Assembly: GCA_017428115.1 (NCBI GenBank)
Contig: JAFRRK010000019.1
Location: 1-40,259, forward strand
DNA length: 40,259 nucleotides
DNA from: Bacteroidales bacterium
GTDB lineage: Bacteria > Bacteroidota > Bacteroidia > Bacteroidales > P3
Direction of reading: 5' to 3'
Shown: piece by piece, positions 40,096 through 40,259 of the stretch
Numbering within the stretch: position 1 is the first letter of the stretch
How the letters are laid out: the number at the start of each line of letters is the position of its first letter
Program-made: the position numbers and the translations under genes
Notes under the pieces: model-generated
Databases searched by the model: none
What the model saw: the letters and a program-made list of their open reading frames with translations, nothing else
What the model was told of the DNA's origin: nothing

Positions 40096-40259
40096 TCATC
40101 AACGTTTTGGTAATGAACAAAAAAACATAAAAAGATGAACCCAAGTGATATGTACCATTTGATGGGCATCAGGGAGCAGGAGTGCACCTGTGCCAAGTAC
40201 AGCGGATCTGTAGCCGTACTGTATGTAAGAACGAAGAAGAACGAGTTTTATTGTGCCAA
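40091..40259 (+). mobile_element. left end of an ISL3-like insertion sequence (partial)
   Basis: A sequence GGGGTTCATCAACG at 40091 starts a terminus that breaks the neighbouring gene. Its GGGTTCATC (40092-40100) is repeated as an exact inverted copy GATGAACCC at 40134-40142, which includes the transposase start. The right end and any target duplication lie beyond the window. Confidence 0.45.
40135..40259 (+). CDS. transposase N terminus, ISL3-like (partial)
   Basis: From ATG 40135 the frame reads MNPSDMYHLMGIREQE, then CAKYSGSVAVLYVRTKKNEF and YCA at the window edge. It runs 41 codons. The opening (MNxSxLYHxxGIR, then a Cys-poor segment with a beginning zinc-finger Cys) resembles ISL3 transposases of Bacteroidales. 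It is cut by the window edge, so the DDE core is not seen. Confidence 0.5.
   Translation, partial: MNPSDMYHLMGIREQECTCAKYSGSVAVLYVRTKKNEFYCA

Overview
The window reads as chromosomal DNA of a member of the Bacteroidales, probably Prevotella-like or a relative. Signs of this are lipoprotein signal peptides with Bacteroidetes-type lipoboxes, -7 elements of the TAnnTTTG type (positions 2605-2612, 30294-30301, and on the minus strand 21638-21645, 26663-26670 and 39426-39433), few Shine-Dalgarno sequences, a BtuB/BtuG cobalamin locus, a BspA-type repeat lipoprotein, and Bacteroidetes-typical families (GH3-like acyl-adenylase, DUF4919, DUF5106/TlpA, DUF362). The family of the host cannot be fixed from the sequence alone. 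No rRNA, tRNA or CRISPR array was seen.

Region 1 (1-6074, plus strand) holds a small 49-residue peptide gene followed by a BspA-like leucine-rich-repeat lipoprotein. After a terminator come a TAnnTTTG promoter and a cobalamin riboswitch that drives btuB (TonB-dependent receptor) and btuG (beta-propeller B12-capturing lipoprotein). Region 2 (6119-18126, plus strand) is a long codirectional run. It encodes a CPA2 cation/proton antiporter, an S41 C-terminal processing protease, an O-antigen-ligase-like membrane protein, an M16 zinc protease, a TlpA-like thioredoxin lipid/periplasmic protein, an M3 peptidase, a PspC peptide and a DUF4919 protein. The antiporter start codon sits at the foot of a 70-nt rod-like hairpin. 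Region 3 (18392-21434, minus strand) carries phosphoglucosamine mutase and a GH3-family protein. A strikingly AT-rich 100-bp inverted repeat lies upstream of them.

Region 4 (21970-28104, minus strand) is a redox/electrophile-type cluster: flavin reductase, SPL-like radical SAM protein, two iron-sulfur-flavoprotein-like flavodoxins, two exported alpha/beta hydrolases, a cyclophilin-like lipoprotein and an HxlR regulator. Region 5 (28500-29970) looks like a decayed prophage fragment, with a small membrane peptide, a BECR-nuclease-like protein, a protein with unimolecular-spanin topology and the C-terminal stub of a tyrosine recombinase. Region 6 (30264-33430) mixes a SAM methyltransferase, an ATC-hydrolase-like protein and a CsaA-like protein with gene debris and a 41-bp tandem array.

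Region 7 (33430-39354, minus strand) holds a thioredoxin-like lipoprotein without cysteines, then a compact operon: aldo/keto reductase, exported DUF362 protein, exported amidohydrolase-ABM fusion, exported CMD-CMD-cupin fusion, and a truncated duplicate of the DUF362 3' end. The right edge holds a gene truncated by the left end of an ISL3-like insertion sequence.

The best candidates for something undescribed are the exported enzyme operon of region 7 together with region 4, the 41-bp array with its second copy, the 9-bp-periodic CTAG intergenic repeats, and the dispersed ACGCCGCCCTG hairpins. Family assignments come from reading the translated sequences; no database search was run.
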